In this document: one piece after another, positions 20,977 through 31,399 of the stretch
Layout: every line of letters begins with the position of its first letter
Numbering within the stretch: position 1 is the stretch's first letter
From: Adiantum capillus-veneris
Lineage: Eukaryota; Streptophyta; Polypodiopsida; Polypodiales; Pteridaceae
DNA: 64,000 bases
Reading direction: 5' to 3'
Assembly: GCA_014529385.2 (NCBI GenBank)
Contig: CM043948.1
Coordinates: forward strand, 80,218,760 to 80,282,759
Position numbers and translations under genes: made by a program
Notes under the pieces: generated by a model
Told to the model about the DNA's origin: nothing
The model's input: only the letters and a program-made list of their open reading frames with translations
The model's database searches: none

Positions 20977-21640
20977 CTATGTACCTTGCTTGGTGGCAAT
21001 TGATGTGTCCCTGTTGTCTGGATTTTTTGGACAATCTTTAGAAAAATGTCCACCTTTTTGTCCACAATCTGAGCAATACGCCATGACTGGTGGTATTCCA
21101 ACTGGCTCTGTCATGTCAAGATCTAGTTGAGAAGTTTCTTCTTCTATGCTGGCCAGGTTGTCGGCATCTTCTTTCAAAACACTGAGCATCAAGCTGTAGA
21201 TTGCATTATCTAGACCTTTGTACTGTCTTTGGTTTGGTTCTCCAATTAAACTGGCTTCTATTGACTGATCTGTTGGATCTTCCATTACTGGCTCTCGAAT
21301 ATAGATCTGACCACCGTAATCTATGTACAATGACCCTGATTGCATATGCACCAAATGTATGCTTTGCTGGATTGTGCAAATTTCTATATAACCACTTGGG
21401 TTGATTTTTTGCACCTCTATCTGCACTTCGTTTTTAAGCTTGTAATACGTGGGTCCACTGAAGTCTCTGAACATCCGAAAGTTGTTTGAATCTGGTTTTA
21501 CTCTGATCAATAGGATCTTGGCTCATGTGCTGCTTTTGCTGTTCATCAAGTATCTATGGCCTTTTGAATCTATATACAAGACTTTATCTCCATTGTAGCC
21601 AAAAAGCTGTAAAATCTGCTATGTTGCACTTGTACCTGTG
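20977..21640 (-). pseudogene. A2 gag modules 1 and 2 with zinc knuckle
   Basis: From 21,612 down, the minus strand encodes LYIDSKGHRYLM (module 1, about 21,554-21,590). Then, in the open frame 21,510-20,977, comes LYIDYGGQIYIR (module 2, about 21,294-21,331), followed by an acidic stretch and a knuckle CSDCGQKGGHFSKDC at about 21,031-21,076. The knuckle spacing is C-x2-C-x5-H-x4-C, one longer than usual. In A1 the modules precede the capsid and the knuckles come far downstream. Here the knuckle lies between module pairs and no capsid domain was recognised, so A2 is rearranged or differently built. Confidence 0.6.
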
Positions 21641-21683
21641 TTACCACTGCTACTGGCTTGCTCTGTTGTACTTGAACTCTCAT

Positions 21684-21865
21684 CTCGAGATGAGTCTATG
21701 TCGACTGGTTCTATAAAAATTGTCTCCTAGCAAACTTTGATATTGATTATCAAAACAATTTATGCTCAGTCGACATGGACTCATCTCAACTCGAGATGAG
21801 TCCATGTCGACTGGTTCTATAAAAAATGTCTCCTAGCAGACTTTAATATTGATTAGCGAAACAGT
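21684..21865. repeat. Tandem duplication with perfect hairpin
   Basis: A ~78-base segment (ctcgagatgagt...cctagc...gaaacaattt) at about 21,684 is repeated at 21,790, 106 bases on. Between the copies lies a perfect inverted repeat (21,767-21,813): 21-base arms starting CAGTCGACATGG with a 5-base loop. This is in the A2 stretch between gag and the palindromic leader. Confidence 0.85.
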
Positions 21866-22259
21866 TTGATAAGACTACTTTTGCCACAAGAGTTGATTAA
21901 CTCTAGCTCGCAAGTGTCAGAATTGATTGCAGTCTTTGAAATGATGAAAATCTAGACCTTGAATAACCTAACCTGCAGATTAGATTGTTATCTATTTTTT
22001 TCCACTTGACTTGAATTCAGCTCTTGTCAAGCTCCCAATCCTTTGTCTACAACCTGGTTCTTCATTCTGAGCTAAGTGAGTCGACAATTGAGATTTCCAA
22101 ATTCTACCCTTGCAAGGAGCTAAAGCACTAATTTGTAACTTGAAACTGAGTTAACATGTACCAATTCTGGATCCGATGGAGCCCAAAATTGACCAATGGC
22201 CTTGTATTATGTTGTTTTAGCATTGTACAAGCTCAAAAGTCCAAAATCTTGTTTCTGGG

Positions 22260-25000
22260 GCTCAAAAGTAAATAATCGGGAAAAGTAAATAATCCCGATT
22301 ATTTACTTTTCTCAATTTTTACACTTTTTAGGCTTGTTTTACCAAGTAATTACCTTGTTGTGGTCTCTGGACAAGTTTGGTTGAGTTTGATCAAGATTTG
22401 TCCAAGTTATCAACTGTTTAGTGTCCGCAGACTCTGATTCCAAGAGTTTGGCTTAAGTCTCAAATTTGAGATCCAAATTTCACCAAATTTGATTTGTGGA
22501 GTCTTCTTGATGTGCTTGACCCTGTGGTATACTCAATTGTGCAAAATTTCTCAATTCTGGGGCAAAAGTAAATAATCGCGATTTTGGTCAACTGAGCATG
22601 TACACTTGTTTAGCACATCAATATAAGCCTATGAGTCAAGTTTCACTGAATTTGAACAAGATTTACCAAGTCACACTGAAGTTCTCGACAACCAATACAT
22701 ATTTCAGTTTTTATCAAGGTTTTGGTATGTTTTGTGATCCAAACTTCATGAGCCTTCACAAAAGATGTTTGCAATCATGATTAGAGTCTATGGTATCAAC
22801 CTTGGTCAGTTTTGACCCAAAAGTTAATAATCGCGATTATTAACTTTTGACCTAAAATGACAACTTTTTTCAACTTTTTAAGAGGAGAGTCTTTTTATGA
22901 TCTATTTTGAGCCTATGAATCAAGTTAAAACTTAATTTGAACAAGATTCACCAAGTTAGACTCAAGTTCTCGACAATCAGTACAAATTTTAGTTTTTATC
23001 AAGGTTTTGGTCTATTTTGTGATCCAAACTTCATGAGCCTTCACAAAAGATGTTTCCAATCATGCTTAGAGTCTATGGTATCAATCTTGATCAGTTTTCA
23101 GCCAAAAGTTAATAATCGCGATTATTAATTTTTGACCTAAAACGACAACTGTTTTCAACTTTTTCCCTAAAGAGTCTTTTTATGATCTCTTTTGAGCCTA
23201 TGAATCAACTTAAAATATAATTTGAACAAGATTCATCAAGTCAGACTCAGTTTCTCGACAATCAGTTAGAATTCAGTTTTTAGCAAGTTTTTGGTTTGTT
23301 TTGTGATCCAAATCCTTTGTGCCTTTACAAAAGTTGTTTGTACACATGTAATGAATCTCTGGTATCAACCTTGATCAGTTTTGAGCCAAAAGTTAATAAT
23401 CGTGATTATTAACTTTTGACCTAAAATGACAATTTTTTTCAACTTTTTCACAGGAGAGTCTTTTTATGATCTATTTTGAGCCTATGAATGAAGTTAAAAC
23501 TTAATTTGAACAAGGGTTTACCAAGTCAGACTCAAGTTCTCGACAATCAGTACAGATTTCAGTTTTTACCAAGTTTTTAGACTGTTTTGTGATCCAAATC
23601 TTTTGTGCCTTTACAAAAGTTGTTTGTACACATGTAATGAATCACTGGTATCAACCTTGATCATTTTTGAGCCAAAAGTTCATAATCGTGATTATTAACT
23701 TTTGACCTAAAATGACAACTTTTTTCAACTTTTTCCCTAAACAATCTTTTTATGATCTCTTTTGAGCCTATGAATCAAGTTAAAACTTAATTTGGACAAG
23801 ATTCATCAAGTCAAACTCAATTTATCGACAATCAGTACAGATTTTAATTTTTGGCATGTTTTGTGATCCAAATCTTTTGAGCCTTTACAAAAGATGTTTG
23901 CAATCATGTTTAAAGTCTATGGTATCAATCTTGATCAGTTTTGAGCAAAAAGTTAATAATTGTGATTATTAACTTTTGACCTAAAATGAACAAATTTTTC
24001 AAATTTTTACCTAAACAGTCTTTTTATGATCTCTTTTCAGTCTCTGTGTGAAGTTAAATCTTAATTTGGACAAGATTCCTCAAGTTTATCAACTGTTTCG
24101 TGTCCGCAGACTCTGATTTCAAGAATCTGGCTTAAGTCTCACTTTTGTGATCCAAATTTCACCAACATTGATTTGTGGGGTCTACTTGCTATGCTTGACC
24201 TTGTGGTATGCCCAAATATGCAAGATTGTCAATTTTTGGAGCAGATGTAAATAATCGCGATTATTTACTTCTGCTAAATTTTTGCAAGTTTTTGTTTCAA
24301 TCTTCACACAGATTTGTTAAGCACCTCAAGTTAAGGTCTCTAACCAAGTTTCATCAAGTTTGGACTATTTCTGGTCAAATGGTCATCAGTTTTTTGGTCG
24401 CAGATTGACTTTGCAAATTTGATCACAATTTCAATCGAGTGATCCAAATCTTACCAAATTTGGTTTGTGGGCTTATTACAACATGGAAAAACTAGTGGTA
24501 TGCTGACTTGGTCAAAAAAATTGAAAAATGGGACAGATGTAAATAATCGCGATTATTTACAACTAGCAACTTTTTTCATCTTTTTGATCAACTGAGCATA
24601 TACACATGTTTATCACATCAATATAAGCCTATGAATCAAGTTTCATCAAGTTTGGACAAAGTTTTTCCCAATTTACACTCAAGACTCAAAAAGTCAGTAC
24701 AAACTTTAGTTTTTACCTAGTTTTTTGCCAATTTGGTGATCCAAATCTTTTGGGCCTTTACAAAAGTTGTTTGTACACATGCAATGAGTTAATGGTATGA
24801 ACCTTGGCCAATTTAGAGCAGAAAGTTAATAATCGCGATTATTAACTTTTGGCCCAAAATGAACACTTTTTTGAACTTTTTCACTGGACAGTCTTTTCAT
24901 GATCTATTTTGAGCCTATAAATCAAGTCAAAACTTAATTTGGCCTAAATATCAAGAAAAGATAAATAATCTGAGTTTTGGCCAACTCTTGAAATTTTTAA
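22260..25000. repeat. Leader array with type II CGCG palindromes (A2)
   Basis: A diverged tandem array with a ~286-base period. Palindrome centres lie near 22,833, 23,118, 23,402, 23,688, 23,962, 24,257, 24,549 and 24,835, with half sites at about 22,573 and 24,965. At 22,818-22,849 the half-site CAAAAGTTAATAATCG is followed by its exact reverse complement (32 bp). Other copies show CGTG or TGTG at the centre, as expected from CpG decay. Flanking phrases such as gatccaaatctt, gagcctatgaatcaag and tctcgacaatcag repeat in each unit. At 22,264-22,310 a variant has inverted arms around a 13-base spacer. Confidence 0.9.
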
Positions 25001-25518
25001 CTCAAAGTGTCCTTGAGCTTATCCACTGGTTCATACAACTTTTAGGCTTACTATCCAGTTGGATTGACTGGTTTGGAGTCTTTTTGTGCTATTTCTAGTC
25101 GTAGATTTGAAACTCTGCAACTTCACATAAACAACTCACAGATGATTCGTTTGGAGTGAGTAATCGACTGAAATCCACCTCGGATCCTACTTAGCCTACT
25201 CCTAGATTCTCATGCAATGGAGTTGTGGAAAGTGTCCACAAACACTCGTTTTCTTGTGTTTTTTATGTTTTTTAGATCTTTGATCTTAAGACTTGTCGTG
25301 TCTACCAATCATTCTCCAAATTCTAATCTAAATTTACAATCCTACAATCCTAAAGGCACTCGGCAAGTACAACTTACCTCCAAGCTACCTCTACACAGCA
25401 AAAGACGACAATCTTAAGCTATGCGGTTTCTAAAAAGAAAGTTTTACTCTAGGTGAACCTAATGGAAGTTAATGGGAATTACACAAGACGCTCATGTTTT
25501 TCCTAGTTTAGGTCTATT
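25001..25518 (-). other. PBS-proximal part of A2 leader
   Basis: No convincing gene. This single-copy stretch separates the last partial palindrome (~24,965) from the PBS by about 575 bases, similar to the 550 bases in A1 and E. The short plus-strand frames here have no motif. Confidence 0.4.
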
Positions 25519-25540
25519 CGTCCTCGACAATGGCTCCAAA
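25519..25540 (-). other. Degenerate primer binding site of A2
   Basis: The minus strand reads TTTGGAGCCATTGTCGAGGA directly after the LTR end CCCACA. It aligns with the A1 PBS (TTTGGCGTCGCTGCCGGGGA) with several changes. Confidence 0.6.
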
Positions 25541-26531
25541 TGTGGGACGCATGTCTAACCTCACCATCCTATCTTATTGCAGTATTAGCGAGAACCACGA
25601 TTAATTTGTCAAACCATGGGACGAAGCTGATCGACTAGTGTATAGAGGCTACAAGAGGTTGTCAATCTCTCAGAAAACAACTAACAAATCGCATCTAACT
25701 CAAGCTACACTCAAGTGGCTGAAATCACCAAAAGCCAATCGCTCATCGGCAAGCAAATCACATCCGTTACAGCATCAAATGACATCCAAATGTAATGAAA
25801 CTTCTAGGACAAGTTTATAAGACCTAAGCACACATGTCTATGGCCTCAACCCCGCTTTAGTTCAAGTTCCAAAATTGCGGTTGTTTACAGTAGTGGATTG
25901 TTTACCTAGTCGTTTTTGACCCAGAATGCATCTAAATGCTTAGCAATGATGCCCCAATACTCCGCCTATGCTTAGTTTTCGATTTAAAAGTATAAATTTC
26001 TAGTTATGATGAAATGTGGGACGCGGGTCGGCGACGCCAAAAGCTACGAAATAATGTGGCTGGCTTACATCAATGCGTAGAGCTCTTACCTGTGGTTGCA
26101 ATGCAACAAACACATTCACAATGTGACAACCGGCGAGGGAGTAGGAAGCGCGAGAAGGATAGGAGTGAGCGCCGTTAGCTCACGCTGTGTATTTCTTATC
26201 CAAAACTTAATAAAATCTTTACAAAGTTGGCTTTTATACCTTAGCCAAGATCTAAAATGTGTAATGTCCGGCGCCCAAGAATTTTGAGACTCCACACTTA
26301 TTGTATCTGCAACCTAGGTACAGTAACTGACCTGCTCTTTACAACTTGGAACTCCCGTTGAGCCCGTAACACATTAAAATATTACAATGTTTTGAAATAA
26401 ATCGAGAATTTACAACACGTGACCATTTTGGAAAAATGTGGAAAATGTGTAACTCCAATCTTTACTGCTTCTTCACTTTGATCTTCGATGTGGATCAGTA
26501 CGTCTTCAATCTTTAGCAGCTTCTGTTAACT
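25541..26531 (-). repeat. 5' LTR of A2 (type II LTR family)
   Basis: The LTR starts TGTGGGACGC at 25,541 and shares its whole course with the LTRs at 57,485-58,407 and 58,631-59,550: the tattgcagtattagcgagaacc block, the gtcggcgacgccaaaagctacg block, and the TATA region. The right end is uncertain. Similarity fades after 26,340 and I place the end near 26,531, just before LTR remnants of element C. Confidence 0.7.
26229..26240 (-). promoter_or_regulatory. TATA box in A2 LTR
   Basis: GGTATAAAAGCC on the minus strand, the same sequence as at 59,320-59,331 in the F2 LTR. Confidence 0.7.
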
Positions 26532-26555
26532 GACATTGACTCATCTAACACTCAA

Positions 26556-26641
26556 ATATATTTTTATTCTTGTGGTTCTCTTTCAACGCTCTCCCGGGTG
26601 ACATCGCTATAGAGGTGTTCCACTTTTCTTGTTTTCCAACA
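26556..26641 (+). repeat. Truncated 5' LTR of C
   Basis: Matches the last ~85 bases of the 3' LTR at 28,970-29,051 (the block gggtgacatcgctatagagg and the ending ttttccaaca). Upstream the two diverge, consistent with truncation by the A2 insertion or a deletion. Confidence 0.7.
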
Positions 26642-26647
26642 ATGTTT

Positions 26648-26665
26648 TGGTGCCCGCCACCGAGG
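26648..26665 (+). other. Primer binding site of C
   Basis: TGGTGCCCGCCACCGAGGA follows six bases after the LTR end. It resembles the PBSs of B and the Tat element (TGGTGCCCCCACGGAGGA and TGGCGCCCCCACGGAGGA). Confidence 0.6.
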
Positions 26666-26730
26666 ATTTGCTTTAAGTTACCTTCAATATTGTTGGTTTA
26701 TACATAGAAGTACAGCCATGGTCAAATTTA

Positions 26731-28250
26731 GTGATGTTGTTGAGGATGAATGATATGATCAGTAAGGTGAAGCTAAGCAGCATAGAAGAGCTAGACATGC
26801 ACTACATGAGGTTTTGCTCTCTAAAGCAGAAACTAGAGGTTCTTGAGGATATGATTTTGGATGAAAAGGAAGAGAAGTTCTTGTCCATTGGCACCCTTCC
26901 AAGATGTTTGGGCATTGAGGTTGCTCTCAATGACGTGTTGGGTGTGAAGAGCATTGTTGATTTCTTGAAGCAAGGAAGATGGTTGGAAGATGTCAATCAG
27001 TCTTCTACTTCTTCATGCATTTCACACAAGATCTCCTCTGTCACAAGTGATGATTGTAGTAGTGATGAGATGAGGTTGAGTCAGACATAGAAGATGAGGT
27101 TTTCTCTCTTGAAGATGTAGATATTGATGAGGAGTTATGTGCAAGCAATATTGTGAAAGAAAATACCTTGGAGGGCATGTATGACAAAGAGAGCAATGAC
27201 ATGGCTGAATTGGTTTCCTATACAAATGCTTGTGAAAATGAGGTCTTTCATACTTCTATGTATTTAGATCACATGCTTATTGGTTCTACTCCTTGTGGTG
27301 CAAATGACATGTATTTCGACATTCAGGGTGATGTTTTTTCTCCTCCATCTTATGACTTGATGTGGTATCCAGATGAGTTATGGGCATGTGGACCCATTTG
27401 GGATGCTGAGAATGATGTTTGTGATATTGATGATGCTATTGGTGACACTGAGTTTCGTGCTAGTTATGATTTTTATTGTGAGAAAGAGGTTGATTTAAGT
27501 GATGTGGATTGTGATGGTAGTCTTGATTGGGGATTTGATGATCCACAAGTTAATATGGTTGAGGAGATGCAAGTCAGGGTGTGTCATGCATTGTCAAGGG
27601 TGAAAAATCTTAAGAAAACCTCACATAAATGTGTGGATGTTGAAGAGGATTGTAACTTGGAAAGTGATGTGGAGAAAGAGGTTGATTTAAGTGATGTGGA
27701 TTGTGATGGTATTCTTGATTGGGGCTTTGATGATCCACAAGTTAATATGGTTGAGGAGATGCAAGTCAGGGTGTGTCATGCATTGTCAAGGGTGAACAAT
27801 CTTATGAAAACCTCACATGCATGTGTGGATATTGAAGAGGATTGTAACTTGGAAAGTTGGGACAACCATGATGACATGGATATCATGGATGTTTTTCTTT
27901 AGTTTTATGTGAGTGATACATGTCATGATGGTGAGAATGGTGATCCATGGCCTTTTGGTTTGTATGACATGAGCCTTGATGGTTGGAGCTCACTTGTGAT
28001 TGATGATTGTCCTTATGAATTTGAAGGATGCCATTATGTGTGCACGATGGATGCAGGGAATAATACTTTTCCATTTTATCGTGGTAAGGGTGTATGGTGT
28101 TTGATTCCTTTGTACACGATGTATTTTGTACATAATCTTTTGCATAGTCTACTGCTAAGCATGAATGCTCTAGCAGACTGGGGGTTTGGCAAACTATGTT
28201 GCGCGCATTTTGAGAACCTATTTTTTGTAACTTTGTACATACGTACATGA
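26731..28250 (+). pseudogene. Unrecognised acidic ORF of C with 64-aa tandem repeat
   Basis: The frame opens at ATG 26,731 (MMLLRMNDMISKVKL) and runs to 27,090. After a frameshift near 27,075 it continues openly to TAG 27,900-27,902, then further in the same frame to 28,250. The first ~115 residues are helical (a gag-like or coiled segment). The rest is rich in D, E, C, W and Y. Two in-frame copies of a 64-residue unit starting EKEVDLSDVDCDG lie at 27,480-27,671 and 27,672-27,863, with few differences. Each contains LDWGFDDPQVNMVEEMQ and VCHALSRV. I do not recognise the protein. Position after a PBS suggests a gag-derived or captured product. Confidence 0.55.
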
Positions 28251-28782
28251 CACCCAATGTCAAATAGTGTGTGAAGGATTTCTTTTTGTGGGGTTTTTAT
28301 CTTGATTTCGCAAGCACATGTACATGCACTACAAGTCAGTAGTCTGGTGACAGCTGTTGGGTTACTTTAAGTGCCCGTTCTTCTATTTTTAAAAGATACT
28401 TGTACATAGCCTAAATACATGTAAAAAGTAAAAAAAATTTAGTAAAATGGGATCTTTTTTATGGTTTTTGGTCGTTGGGACTCCCTCATGCTCTCTCTGG
28501 TTTGTTTTTTGCCCTCGACTAGCTCTCTCTACACCTAGTCTTCCTATTACAGCATCCTGTTGCGTTGATTTTTCACACAATTGAATGTGGGTTTGATTTG
28601 AAGTTCAGCACTTTTTTTGCATAGTTTACAAAGATTTTTTGAAGCTTGAAATCATGTCTTTTGGAGTTGCGGTTTTGGAGTTATGGTCTATTCTTTGCAG
28701 CCTACAATGTATGGCAGATTTAGGGCAAAACTATGTAGGTTGAATTGTGGAAACCCATACGTCTTGTGGGTGATGTATGCTT
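28251..28782 (+). other. 3' untranslated part of C
   Basis: No open frame of note on either strand. T-rich sequence leads to the polypurine tract. Confidence 0.4.
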
Positions 28783-28812
28783 TGAAGGGGGAGTTTTAAA
28801 AGGGGAAAGCTT
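28783..28812 (+). other. Polypurine tract of C
   Basis: Purine runs gaagggggag and aaaaggggaaag lie directly before the inferred LTR start TGTTTTC at 28,813. Confidence 0.55.
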
Positions 28813-29051
28813 TGTTTTCAAGAGCATTGATAGGCAACGTCTGTAATTCCGTGGCTAAACAGGTTTCTTCTTTCTCTGTAACATAGTCTCTTGGGTGGGC
28901 GACGACTAGTAAATTCCCAAGGGGACTACTCTTGCTGGATTTGTGGTGTTTCAAAGGGGTTTTTCAAATATTTTGGTGTTCTTGTAATTCTATTTCAACG
29001 CTCTTGGGTGACATCGCTATAGAGGTGTTCCAGTTTTCTTGTTTTCCAACA
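28813..29051 (+). repeat. 3' LTR of C, ~239 bp
   Basis: Begins TGTT after the purine tract and ends AACA at 29,051, a matched inverted end. The last ~85 bases match the 5' copy. Confidence 0.6.
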
Positions 29052-30195
29052 ACGTATGATGTCTAAATGCTCAAAATCATCTCAAACTTGAATCTCGAAC
29101 TCCCCTTGATATGGTTTATTCAAATCTAAGATTACTTTGAAGTTCTAGCACATGCAGTTAGGTCAATGTCTCCTATGTAGGCCTTCGTTGCTGCTAGCTT
29201 CTTGAGGACATTAATTAAGCAAAAAATGATCCAAATTGGATGAAACTTGGTCCTTAAGCTTTCTTTGGGGTGTTAATCACCTTGGCCTACTTTGGTCTCC
29301 AATAATACCATTGAGACATCATACACATATGATGTCTAGCTGGTTAAAATGAGGTGAAAATCACTCCAGAGGTCCTCCACCATACAAGCAACTCACTGCA
29401 ACTTTCAAAATGCAATTCCAATACCTTTTGTGCTAGATATGGTCAAATCAAGAATTCACTTTTCCTAGATCCATCTCTTGGTCTTTACCAGCCTCAAATT
29501 GCTTCAATTTCAATGGAATTTTTCCTATTTACTTCTTAACTACTCTAAATCACAATGACGCACCCAAATGTATCTTTTGACCCAAAATCTAGCCTCTACG
29601 ACATCATACGCATATGATGTCTATGTGGTCATAATGAAGTTCTATTTCTACCCCAGGTTCCCCTTCATGTGTACAACATGCACATGTGCTCTCAGTAAAG
29701 TTTAGAGCTCAAACTTGCACAAAATCACCACTTCTTTCCAAGGAACTTACCGAAAAGAGTAAAATTCTCTCAACATTCAATCTATATGTCCAAATGAAAT
29801 GAAACTTGGTGTATATGCTCTAAACAACATGCAGACTATGGGTATAAAGTCAAAAGTTCAATTTGACTGTCAAGTTCACACTTCAGACATCATATGTGTA
29901 TAATGTGTGCTGATGATTTTTTTGCCAAATTTTATTCACAAGCATCTCCAAATCTCCAGCACTAGTTTCAAAGCACTTTTACCAATTTTTATTCAAAAAT
30001 GCTCATAACCACAAGTTTCGTAGCTTTTCCGTTTTTGATACTCCATCTCTTGTCTTGTGGGTGCTAATTGTTGGTCAAAACTTTACTCTCAAGGTGAACT
30101 TAGGTAAAACACCCCTTTTGAACACTTTGGTGTAGTCTATTTTGTCAAATTTGGTCTCTTACTAGGCCTAAGACAACATACGCATATATTTTCAG
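29052..30195. repeat. Leader array with type I palindromes (E)
   Basis: Palindrome centres lie near 29,325, 29,610, 29,896 and 30,182, spaced 285, 286 and 286 bases. Half a site abuts the LTR of C at 29,052. The sites are more decayed than in A1 (central CGCG is now CACA, CGCA, TGTG or CGCA), which fits CpG loss in an older copy. The sequence just before the last site (ggtaaaac..cccctt..gaacac) aligns with A1 at 5,221-5,290. Confidence 0.85.
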
Positions 30196-30707
30196 CTAAT
30201 GCAAAATTATAATCTTCTCATCCACATCTCTTGCATATGTGTTCTTCTATGTCCATCATCATTCAACCCTCTTTTGAAACTTTTTATTGCATGTTATCCC
30301 TAAAAATCAACTTTTCACATATCATAAATGCAAACAAGCATACAAACAAATAATTTGATGATGAATAGCTCTAGATCACAATCACATGTCCTATCTACAA
30401 CTACTCCTACACATCATGTGGAGTGTTATATCTATGATTAGAAAAATGCTTCATTAACACAGAGGGACTAGCTATTGTTTTTATCACCTCACAAATCAGT
30501 CACATGCCATCAACACTAAACACTAAACACTAAAACACAACTAATACTACCTATGGCAGAAAATCCAAGCGAGTCACATGCTCCCTATAACTCTCCCAAG
30601 ATCTCAAGAGTACAACTCTTGGATCCTACTTGATGTATAATAACAAGGCTCATGCAAACTAGAAGAACTTTTACTTCATAGGACCAGTCTAAGGTCACCT
30701 ACCTAGG
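30196..30707 (-). other. PBS-proximal part of E leader
   Basis: Aligns with 5,331-5,826 of A1 (for example the ggaccagtctaaggtcacctac block beside the PBS). No gene. Confidence 0.5.
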
Positions 30708-30736
30708 GATCTCCTCCTCGAAAACAACGCCAATGT
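30708..30736 (-). other. Degenerate primer binding site of E
   Basis: The minus strand reads TTGGCGTTGTTTTCGAGGAGG beside the LTR end TTAACA. It is a decayed form of the A1 PBS. Confidence 0.55.
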
Positions 30737-31110
30737 TGTTAAGAAGATACACTGATCGTAGTTGCTAGCAAAGTGAGAACTAGGCCAATAAACAAGATGT
30801 AAACCACGGATGAAGCTTGACCCATAGGTGCATGGAAACAAATAGGTGGATGCCAATCACCTACTTGACCTTCTAGAGACAATCACTACCAAGGAAAATC
30901 AAATTAAATCACACTATGTGTACGCAACCGGTACCTTACCTACGACACTTATTCTCATTGTGGAACATGACCTAACATTGTTGAATCGTTAGGAAACTTG
31001 AGGGGGAATCTCTACACACCTAGAGGACACTACCCTAAAGTCTCTAACCCAATCTACTACCAGTAAACACTTGGTACAAAAGTCACTTATGAAGATCGAA
31101 AGGAAATTAC
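30737..31110 (-). repeat. E 5' LTR, inner part
   Basis: Starts TGTTAAG like the A1 LTR and follows it through the acctacttgaccttctag block. It ends where the copia LTR begins; the last five bases, ATTAC, are the copia target site. Confidence 0.75.
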
Positions 31111-31337
31111 TGTTGGAATTAGGGTTGCAGGAAAACACACACACCTTGGAGAAGACAAAGGAATCTCAAGGCACACAACTCAGAGTGTTTTATTTAGTGT
31201 GCAATGGAAAGATAGATAGCCCTAGAGTGATGGCCGTATATAGAATACATGGGGGAAAACTCTAGTAAAGAGGAAAAAATATGCCCCGGCTGTCCTACTG
31301 TGTTCACACACATCACTACCACATGTATATGGTAACA
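31111..31337 (-). repeat. 3' LTR of copia element
   Basis: TGTTGGAATTAGGG to TATGGTAACA. It matches the other LTR along its length with scattered changes. The right neighbour is the polypurine tract. Confidence 0.92.
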
Positions 31338-31349
31338 AATCCCCCCTGG
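31338..31349 (-). other. Polypurine tract of copia element
   Basis: The minus strand reads CCAGGGGGGATT directly before the 3' LTR. Confidence 0.75.
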
Positions 31350-31399
31350 ATTGATGCGGTGAATGAGAGCTGTCACATGAGTAAAGGGAAGTGCCATGC

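Larger units (their letters stand above)
8944..26531 (-). mobile_element. Gypsy-type relic A2, minus strand, split by B
   Basis: On the minus strand the order is 5' LTR (26,531-25,541), PBS, a leader with type II palindromes (25,000-22,260), gag-like modules (21,640-19,690), a ~6.7-kb insertion (element B), a linker (12,977-12,200), a broken linker (11,470-10,670), protease (10,700-9,977) and a decayed tail to about 8,944. No reverse transcriptase or 3' LTR was recognised, so the 3' half has been lost or has decayed. The extent is an inference from order and orientation. Confidence 0.6.
26556..29051 (+). mobile_element. Small non-autonomous LTR element C
   Basis: The same ~85 bases (ending gttttccaaca) occur at 26,556-26,641 and at the end of 28,813-29,051. 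The first copy is followed by a PBS, and a polypurine tract precedes the second. The element therefore runs rightward, with only ~2.2 kb between LTRs. It encodes one broken acidic ORF and no pol. The 5' LTR is truncated on its left, where the A2 LTR begins; the 3' LTR is ~239 bases. Its right end abuts half of a type I palindrome of element E. Confidence 0.65.

Noticed and set aside
22818-22849. Palindromes as rho-independent terminators or tRNA-like structures
   Set aside because: AT-rich stems without a terminator tail in a eukaryotic context. No cloverleaf or CCA-end features.
22260-25000. CRISPR-like or operator array
   Set aside because: Units are ~286 bp, strongly diverged and lie in a plant retrotransposon leader. 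There are no short identical repeats with unique spacers.
27883-28263. Minus-strand 126-residue ORF in element C
   Set aside because: Antisense of the C reading frame, rich in H, S and Q from antisense of D/E/W-rich codons.
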